NCBI GenBank assembly: GCA_024278595.1
Contig: JAJRSW010000039.1
Coordinates: 27,463-91,462, forward strand
Source of the DNA: Fidelibacterota bacterium
GTDB taxonomy: Bacteria; Fidelibacterota; UBA8477; JABMPR01
Direction of reading: 5' to 3'
DNA length: 64,000 nt
Below, one piece after another: positions 63,533 through 64,000 of the stretch. Both the position numbers and the translations under genes were made by a program. The notes beneath the pieces are model-generated. The model saw nothing but the letters and a program-made list of their open reading frames with translations. It was not told the DNA's origin and searched no databases. How positions within the stretch are numbered: the first letter of the stretch is position 1; each line of letters opens with the position of its first letter.

Positions 63533-63823
63533 CTAGTACCCAGTCAAGTCTGGAATTGGGGGTAAGTCGCAGTAATTTTAGTTGGTATCAAGGCGAATAA
63601 TTCCATCATAGCACTCGCCATGGTGGGATTATTCAACGCAGATAATAAACCGACCCATATTATTCGTACGTTCCATGTTCTGGTACCCTGTGACCTCAAG
63701 CAGTATATCCCTCGACTCCGCTCGGGATGACGAACATTGGTTCATACGGCTAACCGGGGCCAGTTTAATAGCGACTAAAAGAGTAAGACTTGGCCCCGAA
63801 AGTCTAGGCTTGACTCGACGCTA
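63533..63823 (+). mobile_element. Composite copy of the inverted-repeat element family (copy B)
   Basis: Left end CTAGTACCCAGTCAAG; interior GTCGCAGTAATTTT, GGTATCAAGGCGAATAA, GCCATGGTGGGATTATTCAA and CGCAG align with copy A at 54560-54630. The right end GCTTGACTCGACGCTAA resembles the end of copy C (GGTTGACTCGACACTAG). Between them is an unrelated segment with CCCTCGACTCCGCTCGGGAT and a GGGGCCA/TGGCCCC hairpin (63756-63797), so a second repeat seems nested in it. It covers most of the 370 bp gap 63451-63820, in which I see no gene. Confidence 0.5.
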
Positions 63824-64000
63824 AGGTTTTGCGACTCGCTGGATCCAATCAGTACTGATGGCACCAAACACCCCGAAACCACCCTCTACACCATAAGCGT
63901 TGCCAATCCCACCTTCGCCAATGAGGAAGTTGGAGATCTCAGCCACATCGTTACTGGCAGCTAAAAAGTATTTATAATAATTTTCATCCAGATAGCTGAG
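63821..64000 (-). CDS. C-terminal end of a DUF4249-like lipoprotein, cut by window end
   Basis: Reading from the right edge on the minus strand gives 59 codons ending in TAG at 63821: LSYLDENYYKYFLAASNDVA, then EISNFLIGEGGIGNAYGVEG, then GFGVFGAISTDWIQRVAKP. The final segment resembles the C-terminus of DUF4249 proteins (N-nG-GvFGA). This is a partial gene; signal peptide and start lie outside. The stop coincides with the end of the repeat element to its left. Confidence 0.6.
   Translation of the reverse strand, partial: LSYLDENYYKYFLAASNDVAEISNFLIGEGGIGNAYGVEGGFGVFGAISTDWIQRVAKP

Overview
The window looks like a chromosomal segment of an uncultivated, Gram-negative, anaerobic or microaerobic bacterium of the FCB superphylum. 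Candidatus Marinimicrobia (Neomarinimicrobiota) is my best guess; Calditrichota- or KSB1-like lineages are alternatives. Supporting signs are secreted proteins ending in an NPFNPTT-type C-terminal sorting domain, dockerin-like ends, Omp28-type lipoproteins, several outer-membrane barrels, and dispersed repeats of the kind common in such genomes. The assignment is inference; no rRNA gene is present.

Layout. (1) 1-12.9 kb is accessory and partly decayed. It holds three AAA_14/DUF4143 ATPase genes (one cut by the window edge, one intact, one degraded) and an unusual three-gene cassette: a sigma-like protein, a zinc-finger anti-sigma-like protein and a membrane-anchored Lon-like protease. It also holds a LamG/cohesin/dockerin-like surface protein, a stray copy of its C-terminal domain, a deleted copy of a CoA-disulfide-reductase gene and a dockerin-bearing secreted protein. 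(2) 13.1-20.6 kb is one tightly packed + strand unit for thiol, persulfide and redox chemistry (CoADR-like flavoprotein, DUF1858, OsmC, rhodanese, DUF6132, TlpA thioredoxin) followed by envelope proteins. (3) 20.8-28.7 kb has a dihaem peroxidase, a TetR regulator with its operator, a beta-oxidation operon (acyl-CoA dehydrogenase, thiolase, fused hydroxyacyl-CoA dehydrogenase/enoyl-CoA hydratase) and a DksA-like protein. (4) 28.8-36.2 kb is the minus-strand hydrogenase maturation cluster hypA-B-F-C-D-E with a four-helix-bundle gene inserted; no hydrogenase structural genes are in view. (5) 37.0-39.4 kb is a secreted subtilase. (6) 39.6-45.8 kb is a minus-strand sulfur-respiration operon: Cys-rich MerR regulator, PsrA/PhsA-like molybdoenzyme, PsrB, PsrC/NrfD, two half-size YeeE/YedE sulfur transporters and a rhodanese whose active-site Cys is Ser. 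(7) 46.0-57.4 kb is housekeeping: DMT exporter, ParA, ParB, M23 peptidase, bactofilin and a complete F-type ATP synthase operon. (8) 57.7-63.5 kb is a histidine kinase/NtrC-type regulator pair, then a likely sigma-54-controlled envelope operon ending in a Spy/ZraP-like protein. (9) The right edge holds the tail of a minus-strand DUF4249-like gene.

How it fits together. The hyp cluster and the Psr-like complex suggest hydrogen- and sulfur-linked respiration. The YeeE proteins, rhodaneses, OsmC and CoADR-like genes would import, carry and detoxify sulfane sulfur. Beta-oxidation supplies reductant and ATP synthase uses the proton gradient.

The most notable non-gene signals are a family of about 150-170 bp elements with terminal inverted repeats, three copies of which abut TAG stop codons of neighbouring genes; a 179 bp element with perfect 15 bp terminal inverted repeats; and a perfect inverted repeat about 150 bp upstream of a -24/-12-like promoter beside the NtrC-type regulator. 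All alignments and motif calls were made by eye.
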